Source: Flintibacter sp. KGMB00164 (GTDB lineage Bacteria; Bacillota; Clostridia; Oscillospirales; Oscillospiraceae). From it: a stretch of DNA of 64,000 nucleotides. Location of the stretch: assembly GCF_008727735.1 (NCBI RefSeq), contig NZ_CP044227.1, positions 434,001 through 498,000 on the forward strand, written 5' to 3'. The notes under the pieces were generated by a model. It was not told the DNA's origin. It did not search any database and was given only the letters and a program-made list of their open reading frames with translations. Numbering within the stretch: the stretch's first letter is position 1; each line of letters opens with the position of its first letter. Positions 8,021 to 16,697 of this stretch are shown here, piece after piece. The translations under genes were made by a program, and so were the position numbers.

Positions 8021-8464
8021 ATGGAGACTCATTCCTTTAAAAAGGGCAGCTGTGGCGCTTGTGTGAACAACCACGGGCCGGCACCATGTATCGTCCATGT
8101 TATGGGCGCAGCGCAGAAGAATCAAAATTTTCGTACTGCATTTTGGACCGGGAGCTGCTTACAAATGACCCTAATGCACATTCCAACTTGCGGGGAAATA
8201 GGGTTAGAGATGCACCCTGATACCGATCAGTTCATCCGGGTCGAAAACGGGCAGGCTCTTGTTTGTGTGGGGAATAGGAAAGAAAGCCTGGATTTCCAGT
8301 GTTGCCTGAAAACCGGAGACGGCATTTTTGTGCCGGCAGGATCCTGGCACAATATTTGTAATACTGGGGATTGCCCGCTGAAGCTGTCCTCCATCTATGC
8401 TCCGCCTCACCATCCCAAAGGAACGGTCCACTGCACAAAGGCGGATGCAGCTTCAAAAGACTAA
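8021..8464 (+). CDS. Cupin-domain protein
   Basis: 147-aa single-domain cupin. The double-stranded beta-helix motifs are visible as G-x5-HPDTDQFIRVENGQA (about residues 63-83) and GDGIFVPAGSWHNICN (about 106-121), where the His and Asp/Glu residues would bind a metal. The N-terminus has CGAC and several further Cys, unusual for a cupin. AAAGGAG is 8 nt before ATG 8021. It is divergent from the DUF421 gene and converges on the Rieske oxidoreductase. Cupins of this size include sugar isomerases and small-molecule binding proteins; nothing here decides which. Confidence 0.85.
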   Translation: METHSFKKGSCGACVNNHGPAPCIVHVMGAAQKNQNFRTAFWTGSCLQMTLMHIPTCGEIGLEMHPDTDQFIRVENGQALVCVGNRKESLDFQCCLKTGDGIFVPAGSWHNICNTGDCPLKLSSIYAPPHHPKGTVHCTKADAASKD

Positions 8465-8509
8465 GCCGGCATCTGCCCATAAAGAGTCAACAAAAAGCAA
8501 AATCGTGTA

Positions 8510-8548
8510 AAAATACCGGCAGGCTCCCTACGGAGCTATGCCGGTATT
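8510..8548. terminator. Bidirectional terminator between converging genes
   Basis: The arms aaaataccggcaggctcc and ggagctatgccggtattt pair across a short loop (two mismatches), between the cupin and Rieske genes. T-rich sequence follows on the minus strand (ttttacacgatttt); the plus-strand tail is weaker. Confidence 0.72.
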
Positions 8549-8554
8549 TCTGAG

Positions 8555-10000
8555 CTATGCTTGGGTTTGTGACAGAGAAATTTCCTCCTGGGCTGGTCCT
8601 GAAATTAGCCGCCCATCGCAGTCAAAACGTGAACCGTGGCAGGGGCAGTCCCAGCTGCGCTCATCGGGATTCCACTCCAGTTGACAGCCAAGATGTGGGC
8701 ATCGGATGTCTACCGCATGGATGGTGCCGTCCTGTTCTTTATAAACGCCCACCTTTTCCCCGTCTAAAAAGACGATCCCGCCGTGGCCCGCGGGAATGTT
8801 GGACGCCTCCTCCGACGGAATTTGGAAAAACCGCTTGATAAGTCCCTTAACGGCTTGCCCGCCCTCTGCTGCCACGCCTGGAAGAGCGGCAGCCTCAAAC
8901 CGGCCCGGGTCAAAGACCTGGGCATACGAATTCTCTGTTCCACATATCATATCCCGGAGTATCATTGCGGACACCATGGATGTGGTCATACCCCATTTCT
9001 GAAAGCCGGTGGCTACATACCAGTTTGGCCGGCTGGCGGTATACCGGCCAATATACGGCACTCCGTCCGGTGTGATACAGTCCTGGGCAGACCAGTGGGC
9101 AACCTCACGACTTTGAGGAAACCACTCTCTGGCCTTCTGCCGCAGGCGCGCATACCGGCCGCCCTGTGTATTCTCTCCGGTCCGGTGATTTTCACCCCCC
9201 ATCAGCAAAAACTCCCCGTAGTTCCGGAAGGACCAGCCCCCTTTCTCCGCGCTGATATACATGCCATCCACTTTGGGGGCATTGGCCAGCGCCAGAACAT
9301 AGGATCGCTCCTGATGCAGTCTGGTAAAATACATTCCCGGAAAATTGAGAAAGGGGACATGGCAGGTAAAGACGATCTGCTGAGCTTTAACTGTTCCATA
9401 GGGGGTGGACAGTCTGTCTTCCTCTACCGTTTGGACCGGGGTATGCTCGTAGACGGTCAGCTTGTCGGATATGGATTTCAAAAATTTTAACGGATGAAAC
9501 TGAGCCTGATGGTCAAATTTTACTGCACCCACAGCCAGAGCCGGGATGCTTACATCTGTGACGTAGGAGGCAGAAAGACCCAGTTCTACAGCTGCCCGCA
9601 CCTCTTCCTGGAGCGTTTGGGCGTCATTTCCGTAGACATAGGCACTGCGCTCTTCAAAATCGCAGTCAATTCGGTTGGCTTTTATGATGTCTTTGTAAGC
9701 GCGGACGGCCAACTGATTGGCTTGGGCATATTGCCGGGCGGCGTCCATCCCCATAGTTTGAATCAATTTTTGATAGACCATGCCATGCTGTGAAGTAATC
9801 TTCGCTGTGGTGTTCCGGGTTTGACCGCTGCCAATTCGATTGGCTTCCAGGACCACCACCTGGCGTCCAGCTTCCTGCAAGGCAAAGGCGGTCAAAATAC
9901 CGGCCATGCCTGCGCCGATGACTGCAACCTCAACCTCCAGATCACCATGCAGCGTCTCACGCTCTCGAATACTACAACTTTGAGACCAAATGGATTCCAT
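8555..10000 (-). CDS. FAD-dependent oxidoreductase with C-terminal Rieske domain (YhfW-like)
   Basis: 481-aa two-domain redox protein of the same arrangement as B. subtilis YhfW. The N-terminal DAO-type FAD domain starts VAVIGAGMAGILTAFALQ (residues about 24-41), followed by LEANRIGSGQTRNTTAKIT. Near the C-terminus a Rieske [2Fe-2S] domain shows CPHLGC and CPCHGSRF, the two Cys-His ligand pairs, ending RLISGPAQ. It presumably moves electrons between a flavin substrate site and the cluster; the substrate is unknown. ATG 10000 is chosen because GGGAGG lies 6-7 nt upstream; the open frame runs 37 codons further without a ribosome site. Single gene, convergent with the cupin. Confidence 0.9.
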   Translation of the reverse strand: MESIWSQSCSIRERETLHGDLEVEVAVIGAGMAGILTAFALQEAGRQVVVLEANRIGSGQTRNTTAKITSQHGMVYQKLIQTMGMDAARQYAQANQLAVRAYKDIIKANRIDCDFEERSAYVYGNDAQTLQEEVRAAVELGLSASYVTDVSIPALAVGAVKFDHQAQFHPLKFLKSISDKLTVYEHTPVQTVEEDRLSTPYGTVKAQQIVFTCHVPFLNFPGMYFTRLHQERSYVLALANAPKVDGMYISAEKGGWSFRNYGEFLLMGGENHRTGENTQGGRYARLRQKAREWFPQSREVAHWSAQDCITPDGVPYIGRYTASRPNWYVATGFQKWGMTTSMVSAMILRDMICGTENSYAQVFDPGRFEAAALPGVAAEGGQAVKGLIKRFFQIPSEEASNIPAGHGGIVFLDGEKVGVYKEQDGTIHAVDIRCPHLGCQLEWNPDERSWDCPCHGSRFDCDGRLISGPAQEEISLSQTQA

Positions 10001-10165
10001 ACGCTTCCTCCCAATGGTAGGTTTTGTTCTCTGTTTATTTTTGGCCGGAAAAGCAGTGCTTATGTGTGCCCAATCCATTTCATAGCAGAGAGAAAACGTA
10101 GCTGGCTGCAATGCAGAAACACTATAGATTTACATGGCTAAGAATCTATTTTTAAAATTACAAAA

Positions 10166-10188
10166 GCCTCCCGCACGGAGCGGGAGGC
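10166..10188 (-). terminator. Terminator of the Cys-rich gene
   Basis: A 9-bp GC stem gcctcccgc/gcgggaggc with a 5-nt loop. On the minus strand the tail is ttttgtaatttt, placing it 82 bp after the Cys-rich gene's stop. Confidence 0.85.
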
Positions 10189-10269
10189 AGGGAAAATGCA
10201 GCGGAAACAGATGAGTCCGTCTCCAAACTGCGCAAAGGTTCACAGGAAGCATCTGCCCCACAAGGCGGA

Positions 10270-10632
10270 TTAGACTTCCGGTTTGGTCAGCTCAGGCAGA
10301 GGGGGAACTTTGCCGCAATCGGTGCAGATATCCTGCTCCGAAGCCCCGTTGCAGTTGACATAGCTGTCACCTACGGTGGCAACGGCGCCAAATTCCACAG
10401 GAACCGCCACGCAGATATCCTGGGTAATGGTGAAGAAGCAGGAACCGTTCTTTACGCCGCCGCATACCTCACGGCCGGGAGTAACCACGGGATTACCGCA
10501 GCATTTGGTGGTGGTCATGCCGGTCTGGGCAAAGGGGGTCACAGTAACAGGAACACAAATGGACGCAGACTGATAGCCTACAGTAGGACAAGTCTGAGCC
10601 TCATTGAGCAGTTCAGAATTTAAAGTGGCCAT
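10270..10632 (-). CDS. Cysteine-rich protein of unknown function, possible spore-surface component
   Basis: 120-aa protein with ten Cys (15, 26, 44, 45, 57, 65, 74, 94, 103, 106) and no signal peptide or membrane segment. The sequence is beta-rich, with an internal echo: ICVPVTVTPFAQTG near residue 25 and ICVAVPVEFGAVATVG near 73. A CCGNPVV block lies between them. I do not recognise the family. It is divergent from a vWA protein and both promoters carry the same gtgcatag-n-atgaga box, so they are probably co-expressed. A Cys-rich, leaderless protein would suit a disulfide-linked spore coat or appendage component, but that is inference. AGGAG is 7-8 nt before the ATG. Confidence 0.7.
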   Translation of the reverse strand: MATLNSELLNEAQTCPTVGYQSASICVPVTVTPFAQTGMTTTKCCGNPVVTPGREVCGGVKNGSCFFTITQDICVAVPVEFGAVATVGDSYVNCNGASEQDICTDCGKVPPLPELTKPEV

Positions 10633-10661
10633 AAGAAAAACTCCTTTCTGGCAGTCGCCAT

Positions 10662-10752
10662 TCTCATCCTATGCACAGAGATAAAAACGGTTCTTCTCTT
10701 TTACCAAACCATAAAGCCTGGGCAATTCTTTTCCGGCGTGCATAGTATGAGA
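10662..10752. promoter_or_regulatory. Divergent promoters sharing a CATAGnATGAGA box
   Basis: On the plus strand gtgcatagtatgaga lies at 10738-10752, 31 nt before the vWA start. On the minus strand gtgcataggatgaga runs 10676 to 10662, 30 nt before the Cys-rich gene's start. The shared 15-nt element differs at one position and has a similar distance to each gene. CATAnnnT resembles the -10 element of mother-cell sporulation sigma factors (SigE/SigK), which suggests but does not prove sporulation control. Confidence 0.55.
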
Positions 10753-10782
10753 TGGGATATTTCCCAGAAGGAGGTAACACAC

Positions 10783-12156
10783 ATGGGTGTTACAAATTCC
10801 AATAAAGTAATTAACACCGACCGCATTCCCTGTGACGGGACTCTGCGTGTTACTCTGGCGCTGACGGCCGCGCCGGATATTGTTTCCAATCCCACTGATA
10901 TCGTCCTGGTCCTGGACCGCTCGGGCAGCATGACTGGGACGCCGCTGGCAGATATGAAAGTAGGAGCCAAGACCTTCATTGATCTTATTGACGAGGCTAC
11001 CGACAGCAGCCAAGACGGCCAGATCGGCTCGGGCAGCCGCATGGGTGTTGTCAGTTTTTCCAATACCGCCGTGGCCGATACCCAGCTGATCACCTCCGTG
11101 GATGTACTGAAAGCCGCCGTAGACAATTTGTCCGCCGGGGGCAGCACCAATCACGCAGATGCCTTTGCCAAAGCCATCCAGCTGTTTGATCCGGCCTCTG
11201 CCAATGCAAAGGTCATGGTTATGTTTACAGACGGTAATACCACCATCGGCGCGCCTCCCGCTCCTGTGGCGGCTGCGGCCAGAGCCCAGGGAATCATCAT
11301 TTACTGCATCGGACTGATCGGCTCCGATGGCCTGGATATCACCGCCTTGAACGACTGGGCCACCGATCCGGACGCATCCCACGTGGCGGTGACGCCAAAT
11401 GCCGCCGACCTGGAAGAGCTTTTTGCCGAACTGGCTGCCAACATTTCCAAACCAGGAGCAACGGAGATCGTCATTGACGAGGTAGTCAACCCGGACTTTG
11501 TGATTACCAGCATTTCCTCCCCTACCAAAGGATCTGCCACCATGCTGGATGCCCACTCCCTGCAGTGGAATATCGCCCAGCTGGGGGTAACCTCCAGCGA
11601 GAGTGCGGTCCTGGATTTCTTTATCCGCCATGTGGGCCAGCAGACCGGGACCAAACTGGTCAATGAGTCCATCACTTATTCAGACAAGGAAGGAAACGTG
11701 GTTTCCTTCCCGAAACCTATGGTATCCGTTGAGTGCGATATCGTGGTGCATCCCGAGCCGTGCCCTGAGCCGGTAGAACTGACCGTGGAGGGCTGCCAGG
11801 ATTCTGTCTTGGTGGACTTGGGCAATGTCTATCTGGAGTCGCAGGGACGGATCATTCAAATGGATGTAACGATCCAAAATGTCTGTCCCGGGAAGCGGGT
11901 TGCTTTGGCAGCGATCCTCACCGAAGTAGACCGGGACGGCATGGAGCACCAGAGAGGCATGAAGGCTTTCACCATTCCGGCCCACAGCGCCCCCGTGTGT
12001 CGGGATGTGTTGGTCAAGTGTATTAAGTTTGTCGTTCCGGAGGACTTGAGTGCATCCGGCGGAGCCATGTGCAGTCCCCGCAAATTTAAAGCCCGCTTTC
12101 TGGCCAACAACATTGATACTGACTACCGCTGCTGTGAATCCACGCTGACACTTTGA
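10783..12156 (+). CDS. von Willebrand factor A domain protein
   Basis: 457-aa protein without signal peptide. Residues about 38-235 form a vWA domain with a complete MIDAS site: DRSGS at 45-49, a Thr in GGSTNHADA and Asp in MFTDGNTT. A beta-rich region follows (EIVIDEVVNPDFVITSI), then a C-terminal module with scattered Cys (PEPCPEPV, VEGCQ, NVCPGKR, APVCRDVLVKC) that may form disulfides. ATG 10783 is used because GAAGGAGG is 8 nt upstream; the frame is open 15 codons further but lacks a site. Divergent from, and probably co-regulated with, the Cys-rich 120-aa gene. vWA proteins of this layout in Clostridia may be spore or surface components; that is inference. Confidence 0.85.
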   Translation: MGVTNSNKVINTDRIPCDGTLRVTLALTAAPDIVSNPTDIVLVLDRSGSMTGTPLADMKVGAKTFIDLIDEATDSSQDGQIGSGSRMGVVSFSNTAVADTQLITSVDVLKAAVDNLSAGGSTNHADAFAKAIQLFDPASANAKVMVMFTDGNTTIGAPPAPVAAAARAQGIIIYCIGLIGSDGLDITALNDWATDPDASHVAVTPNAADLEELFAELAANISKPGATEIVIDEVVNPDFVITSISSPTKGSATMLDAHSLQWNIAQLGVTSSESAVLDFFIRHVGQQTGTKLVNESITYSDKEGNVVSFPKPMVSVECDIVVHPEPCPEPVELTVEGCQDSVLVDLGNVYLESQGRIIQMDVTIQNVCPGKRVALAAILTEVDRDGMEHQRGMKAFTIPAHSAPVCRDVLVKCIKFVVPEDLSASGGAMCSPRKFKARFLANNIDTDYRCCESTLTL

Positions 12157-12170
12157 CTCATTCACTTGCC

Positions 12171-12194
12171 TACCACCGCTCATAGGCGGTGGTA
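12171..12194. other. Short hairpin after the vWA gene
   Basis: The arms taccaccgc and gcggtggta form a 9-bp stem with a 6-nt loop, 15 bp after the vWA stop. There is no T-run, so it may be an mRNA 3' stabiliser ahead of the true terminator at 12253. Confidence 0.55.
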
Positions 12195-12252
12195 CATATT
12201 GCGCTTAGGAGCAACGGGACATATACGGAATTATGAAAGCAATATATATTCA

Positions 12253-12312
12253 AAATTCGGGATAAATGACTGTTACGCCGCATTTATCCCGAATTTATTT
12301 GTCTTTTTATAG
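12253..12312 (+). terminator. Terminator of the vWA gene
   Basis: The arms aaattcgggataaatg and catttatcccgaattt pair perfectly over 16 bp around a 12-nt loop, followed by atttgtctttttat. Located between the vWA gene and the convergent DUF1349 gene. Confidence 0.85.
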
Positions 12313-12379
12313 TTTTTTGAAATGAATTGCCAATATTCATGGCTTTAGCTGAAAGTGGCCCTGGTTGGCCTTTTAAGTC

Positions 12380-12994
12380 TTAAATATTTTCATCTGGCGC
12401 CTGCCCATCATGCGCCATCCACTTGCAATCCGTCAATTCCATATTTGAAAAAACCGCACGGAAAGAGGAATCCTCAGGACTGCAGGCATAGATGCCAAAC
12501 GAAATTTTCCCCTTTGCTTCATTCAGGTGGCAGATACGCATCTGGTGGAATACCTTGCCGTCCTCCGAACACTCGATGCAGAAATCGTCTTCCCTGCGGC
12601 TTAAGCGGTACCACATGGATTTCACATGGGCGGGAATTTCTGTGGTTGCCCAGTCAGAATAGCCGTGGTTGGTCACCACGCTGCCCAGGTGCTGGAAAGT
12701 TTCGTTTTCGTATTCCACCGATCCTTTCAGCCAGTTTTCACTATCCAGATACATGACGACTCCGCACTGGTCAAAGCGGTGATGGCTTTCAGAAAATTCT
12801 GTTTTTACCACGAAGGAAAAGAATTTCTCCTCCGTATCCATTTGCAGAACAGGAGCATTATCATTACGAAAATGGTAATAGGTTCTCTGCCAAAGATCGG
12901 TGTGCGGTTTTGTGACGATTTCAATTCGATCCTGCGTAATCACACAGCTCTTAGGTTCCCGAGTCCATGTTAAGTTTTGAACGTCGAATTTCAA
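12380..12994 (-). CDS. DUF1349 family protein, TTG start
   Basis: 204-aa protein of the DUF1349 (concanavalin-like beta-sandwich) family, related to yeast and bacterial regulation/lectin-like proteins of about 200 aa. Marks include KPHTDLWQRTYYHF near the N-terminus, DQCGVVMYLDSENWLKGSVEYEN in the middle, SDWAT, and GIYACSPEDSSF near the end. The start is set at TTG 12994 because GGGAGG lies 8 nt upstream and homologues begin close to this point; the upstream extension is low-complexity. No operon partner. Biochemical role unknown, probably carbohydrate binding by fold. Confidence 0.82.
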   Translation of the reverse strand: MKFDVQNLTWTREPKSCVITQDRIEIVTKPHTDLWQRTYYHFRNDNAPVLQMDTEEKFFSFVVKTEFSESHHRFDQCGVVMYLDSENWLKGSVEYENETFQHLGSVVTNHGYSDWATTEIPAHVKSMWYRLSRREDDFCIECSEDGKVFHQMRICHLNEAKGKISFGIYACSPEDSSFRAVFSNMELTDCKWMAHDGQAPDENI

Positions 12995-13181
12995 ACGGAT
13001 CCCTCCCGTTGTTCTGGGACTTGATGCGTCCGATGTAGTTGTCGTCCCGCAATAAAGATTTGACTGCTTGCTTTTATAGTGGCAGTATAACATGTAGACA
13101 GAGTGTTCTCAACACGATGAGAGCAGTTATCCTTCATAAAAGAATACGTAAAAGGCATAATTTCAGTAAAGTGGGTGCAAG

Positions 13182-13748
13182 ATGGGAGAAGTAATTCGAT
13201 GCAGCTGGGCCAACCCCAAGAATCATTGTTATATTCAGTATCACGATGAAGAGTGGGGAGTACCGGTCCATGACGACCAAAAGTTATTTGAGATGTTGAT
13301 TCTGGAAAGCTTTCAGGCAGGACTATCCTGGGAGTGTATTCTGAATAAGCGGGAGGCTTTTCGCCAAGCCTTCGATGGCTTTGCTTTAGAAAAGGTATGT
13401 GGATACGGCGAGGACAAGCTGGAGGAACTGCAGCATGATTCTGGAATTGTCCGCAACAAGTTGAAAATTCGATCTGCGGTAAACAATGCAAAGATATTCA
13501 GATCGATACAGGAGGAGTGGGGGAGCTTTGACCGCTACCTCTGGCACTGGACGGAAGGAAAGACGATCTGTGAGACAGGCAAAGTCAGCTCTGAGCTATC
13601 CGATGCCATTTCCAAGGACTTAAAGCGGCGGGGGATGAAATTCGTGGGGACTGTGATTATTTACTCCTACCTGCAGGCGGTAGGGGTGATAGATTCTCAT
13701 GAGGAAAATTGCTTTTGCAGACGACGAAATTGGTCTGTGGGAGAATAA
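13182..13748 (+). CDS. tag: DNA-3-methyladenine glycosylase I
   Basis: Base-excision repair enzyme that removes 3-methyladenine from alkylated DNA; 188 aa, normal length. Zinc-knuckle ligands are visible as Cys7 (RCSWA), His21 (YHDEEWG) and the C-terminal His and Cys in DSHEENCF. The core has the typical LFEMLILESFQAGLSWECILNKR and the helix-hairpin-helix-like GIVRNKLKIR segment with the N-A-K motif. The preferred ATG 13182 follows a weak site (GTGCAAG). It is a single gene ending in a terminator shared with the convergent iron-transport operon. Confidence 0.95.
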   Translation: MGEVIRCSWANPKNHCYIQYHDEEWGVPVHDDQKLFEMLILESFQAGLSWECILNKREAFRQAFDGFALEKVCGYGEDKLEELQHDSGIVRNKLKIRSAVNNAKIFRSIQEEWGSFDRYLWHWTEGKTICETGKVSSELSDAISKDLKRRGMKFVGTVIIYSYLQAVGVIDSHEENCFCRRRNWSVGE

Positions 13749-13790
13749 ATTCCAGAGAAAAGTACCTTGAACGGATAGACATGAGAAATC

Positions 13791-13824
13791 AAAAGGGTAC
13801 TCCTTGTGAAAGGAGTACCCTTTT
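13791..13824. terminator. Bidirectional terminator between tag and the siderophore operon
   Basis: The perfect 15-bp arms aaaagggtactcctt and aaggagtaccctttt flank a GTGA loop, so both strands end in a T-run. It serves tag on + and the YclQ-like gene on -. Confidence 0.85.
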
Positions 13825-13920
13825 GTGCAGTCTAGCCAGGCGGCGCTGCACCTCTGTCCGGAGAATAGCTATACCAACCACAGCGGCCCGGCAGCAGCGG
13901 AGGTTGACGATGGATGAATT

Positions 13921-14925
13921 TTATGCCAGCAGCTCGCTCTCCAGATCCTGGAGCATAAGATCCAGTGCGGTGATGCCGCCCTCGGCGGTGTACCACACGG
14001 CGGGGTGAGCCAGATAGACGACGTTGCCGTTTTTGTAGGCGTCAGTTCCCTTTACCAGCTCATTTTCCACGATCTCCTGGGCCAGCTTGGCGCCATCGGT
14101 GCCAATGGCGGCGTCGCGGTCCATGACGAAAATATAGTCGGGAGCCTTCTCTACAATGAACTCAAAGGAAGCCTCGTTGCCGTGGGTGGAGGTGTCGATG
14201 TTGGCGTCCACACCGATGTTTTCAAAGCCAATTTCCCGCCCGATCATAGAGCAGCGGCCATCGTTGCCCAGTACATTGTAGCTGCCGCTGGTCACCAGGC
14301 CAACAATGGCGGTCTTGCCGGCAGCAAACTCAGACAGGGCGGTGATGCGGGCGTCAAAATCGGCCATCAGCGCATCCACCTTGTCCTCCATACCAAACAT
14401 GGAGGCAATGGTGGCAGCATTCCGGCGCACGCTCTCCACCACACCAAGCTCGGTGTCGGTGGACAGATAGACCACAGGAGCGATCTCGCTGAGGGCGTCG
14501 TAGCTGGAGGCCAGGCGGCCGCCGATAAAAATCACATCGGGCTCGCAGGCCATCACGGCCTCCAGATCAGCCTCCTTAATGGTGCCAATGTTGGCAATGT
14601 CATCCTTGATGTAACCCTGAAGATACTCCAGACTGGTATCAGCGGTGCCTACCACCCGGTCGCCCACACCCAGGGCGTCCAGAATGTCCAGGGAAGCCAT
14701 GTCCAGGATAGCGATGCGCTGGGGATCGTAGGGCACCTCCAGCTCCACCGCCTCCTTGCTGGCGTTCAGGCTGGTGATGGTCACAGACGCAGGATTCTGG
14801 TCATTATTGCCGCCAAGGGAGGAGGTATTCTCGGAAGAACTGCCGCCGTTCTGAGCGGAACAGGCCATGAGGCTCACGGCCATTACGCCGGCCAGGGCAA
14901 GAGAAAGCATCTTTTTGATGTTCAT
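13921..14925 (-). CDS. Siderophore ABC transporter substrate-binding lipoprotein, YclQ-like
   Basis: 334-aa receptor for a ferric siderophore, closest in layout to B. subtilis YclQ (petrobactin) and related CeuE proteins. The lipoprotein signal ends MAVSLMAC with the acylated Cys at residue 22, followed by a Ser/Asn/Gly tether. The helical-backbone binding fold is evident: PYDPQRIAILDMASLDILDALGVGDRVVG, NIGTIKEADLEAVMACEPDVIFIGGR, and the C-terminal VVYLAHPAVWYTAEGG. It is the last gene of a four-gene operon (two permeases, ATPase, receptor). AGGAG is 6 nt before ATG 14925. Iron control is likely, from function and a dyad upstream of the operon. Confidence 0.92.
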   Translation of the reverse strand: MNIKKMLSLALAGVMAVSLMACSAQNGGSSSENTSSLGGNNDQNPASVTITSLNASKEAVELEVPYDPQRIAILDMASLDILDALGVGDRVVGTADTSLEYLQGYIKDDIANIGTIKEADLEAVMACEPDVIFIGGRLASSYDALSEIAPVVYLSTDTELGVVESVRRNAATIASMFGMEDKVDALMADFDARITALSEFAAGKTAIVGLVTSGSYNVLGNDGRCSMIGREIGFENIGVDANIDTSTHGNEASFEFIVEKAPDYIFVMDRDAAIGTDGAKLAQEIVENELVKGTDAYKNGNVVYLAHPAVWYTAEGGITALDLMLQDLESELLA

Positions 14926-14964
14926 TTGGTTACTCCTTTTCTAAAAAAGTACTGAAAACAAGGG

Positions 14965-15717
14965 TCAATAGTAGATGGACAGCGGCTTGCCCGCAATGGT
15001 TAGGATCTCGAAGTCCACCTGATAGATCTCCGACAGGTTTTCCTTCGTCATCACCTCCTCCACAGTGCCGAACTTGGCGATTTTTCCGTCCTTGAAGGCA
15101 CAGATGTAATCAGAATAGAATGCCGCATAGTTGATCTCATGCAGCACCAAAATCACCGTCTTTCCCAGCTCGTCGCAGAGACGGCGGACAATTTTCATCA
15201 TGTTAGTGGCGTGGTAAATATCCAGGTTGTTGGTGGGCTCGTCCAGAAGCACATACTCGGTATCCTGGGCGATGACCATGGCGATCATGGCCCGCTGCCG
15301 CTGGCCGCCGGAGAGCTCGTCGATGAAGCGATCCTGAAAGTCCTCCAGCTCCATGTAGGCAATGGCCCGGTCAATGATTTTCTGGTCCTCGGGGGTGACC
15401 CGGCTGCCTGAATAGGGAAAGCGCCCAAAGGTCACCAGCTCCCGCACGGTCAGCTTCATCTGAATGTTGTTGGTCTGGGTCAGGATGGCAAGCCGCTTGG
15501 ACAGTTCCTTGCTTTTCCACTTGCCGATGTCCTTGCCCTCAAAATCCACCAGCCCGCTGTCGTGGGCAATCAGCCGGGAGATCATACCCATGACCGTAGA
15601 TTTGCCTGCGCCGTTGGGGCCGATGAGGGAGATCACCTTGCCCTTGGGGATGGCAAAGGACACGCCGTTTACTACGGTTTTTCCGTCGTACTGCTTTGTC
15701 AATTCCTGTACACGCAT
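14965..15717 (-). CDS. Siderophore ABC transporter ATP-binding protein, YclP-like
   Basis: 250-aa ABC ATPase that powers ferric-siderophore import. Walker A is GPNGAGKST (residues about 32-40), the Q-loop lies in AILTQTNNIQMKLTV, the signature is LSGGQRQRA, Walker B is YVLLDEPTNNLD and the switch His is in VLHEINYA. The Asn at LTQTNN and the length match the FecE/YclP subgroup. It starts 2 bp after the upstream permease stop and is followed 39 bp later by the receptor gene. Confidence 0.94.
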   Translation of the reverse strand: MRVQELTKQYDGKTVVNGVSFAIPKGKVISLIGPNGAGKSTVMGMISRLIAHDSGLVDFEGKDIGKWKSKELSKRLAILTQTNNIQMKLTVRELVTFGRFPYSGSRVTPEDQKIIDRAIAYMELEDFQDRFIDELSGGQRQRAMIAMVIAQDTEYVLLDEPTNNLDIYHATNMMKIVRRLCDELGKTVILVLHEINYAAFYSDYICAFKDGKIAKFGTVEEVMTKENLSEIYQVDFEILTIAGKPLSIYY

Positions 15718-15719
15718 GG

Positions 15720-16697
15720 TTACACCTTCTTTCTTGTCAGGAGGAGATAGAGGAAATAGAGACCGCCGCCCACGGTGATAAATACGCTCACCGGAACGGA
15801 ATAGGAATACACGTGCTCCACAATGAGCTGTCCGCCCACCAGCACGATCATGCCGAACAGCGCCGAGCCCAGCACCAGCTGGGTGTGCCGGAAGGTCTTG
15901 AGAAGCTGGCGGGACAGGTTGGCGATAATGAGCCCCAAAAAGGAGATGGGGCCTACCATGGCGGTAGCCACGGCAATGCAGAGGGTCACGCCCAGCAGCA
16001 GACGGCGGATACAGCGGTCATAGTCCACCCCCAGATTGATGGCCTGCTGTTTGCCCAGAGTCAGCACATCCAACAGGGCCAGTTCCTTGCGCAGCGCAAA
16101 GGTGACGCCTGCCAGAAGGATTACGGAAAAGACGATGATCTCCGAATTGATGTTGCTGAAGCTGGCCACCAGGGTGTTGAGCAGAGAATCATATTCGTTG
16201 GGGTCCATGACCCGGGTGAGCGTGGTCTGAATGCTGCTGAAAAAGGAAGTCAGCACGGTACCCACCAACAGAACATACAGCACATTGTGCTTGGTCTTCT
16301 TGAAGATCCAGCTGTAAATAATGGTGGCGGTAATGCCCATGAGCACCACATCCACCGCAAAGGACAGGTTAGCGTTGGAGGCCACCACGCTGGCTGAGCC
16401 CAGGAAAAACACCACCGCCGTGTGGATCAGGGTATACAGGGAATTCATGCCCAGCAGGCAGGGGGTCACGATGGTGTTGTTGATGATGGACTGAAATACC
16501 AGAGAGGCGCCGCCGATGGAAAAGGCGGTAATGAGCATGACAATGAGCTTTGGAGTACGGATTTTCATGGCGTAAGCCAGGAGTTTTGGGTTGGAAAAGT
16601 TAACCTCCACCAGCATATATCCTGCCGCGCAGAGGAGAACCAGAGCGGCCAGAATCAGAAGCTTGCGCTGGTTGGCGCGCATGGCAGCGGTATTCAC
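15720..16697 (-). CDS. Siderophore ABC transporter permease, YclO-like
   Basis: 325-aa FecCD-family permease. It carries many hydrophobic segments, starting with LLILAALVLLCAAGYMLV, and the family's coupling region GVTLCIAVATAMVGPISFLGLIIANLSRQL near residue 240-270. Gly/Pro-rich PKLIVMLITAFSIGGASLVFQ at about 48-70 corresponds to the usual R-x-P-R region. It overlaps the upstream permease gene by 4 bp, indicating translational coupling. It forms the heterodimeric channel with the product of that gene. Confidence 0.93.
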   Translation of the reverse strand: MNTAAMRANQRKLLILAALVLLCAAGYMLVEVNFSNPKLLAYAMKIRTPKLIVMLITAFSIGGASLVFQSIINNTIVTPCLLGMNSLYTLIHTAVVFFLGSASVVASNANLSFAVDVVLMGITATIIYSWIFKKTKHNVLYVLLVGTVLTSFFSSIQTTLTRVMDPNEYDSLLNTLVASFSNINSEIIVFSVILLAGVTFALRKELALLDVLTLGKQQAINLGVDYDRCIRRLLLGVTLCIAVATAMVGPISFLGLIIANLSRQLLKTFRHTQLVLGSALFGMIVLVGGQLIVEHVYSYSVPVSVFITVGGGLYFLYLLLTRKKV

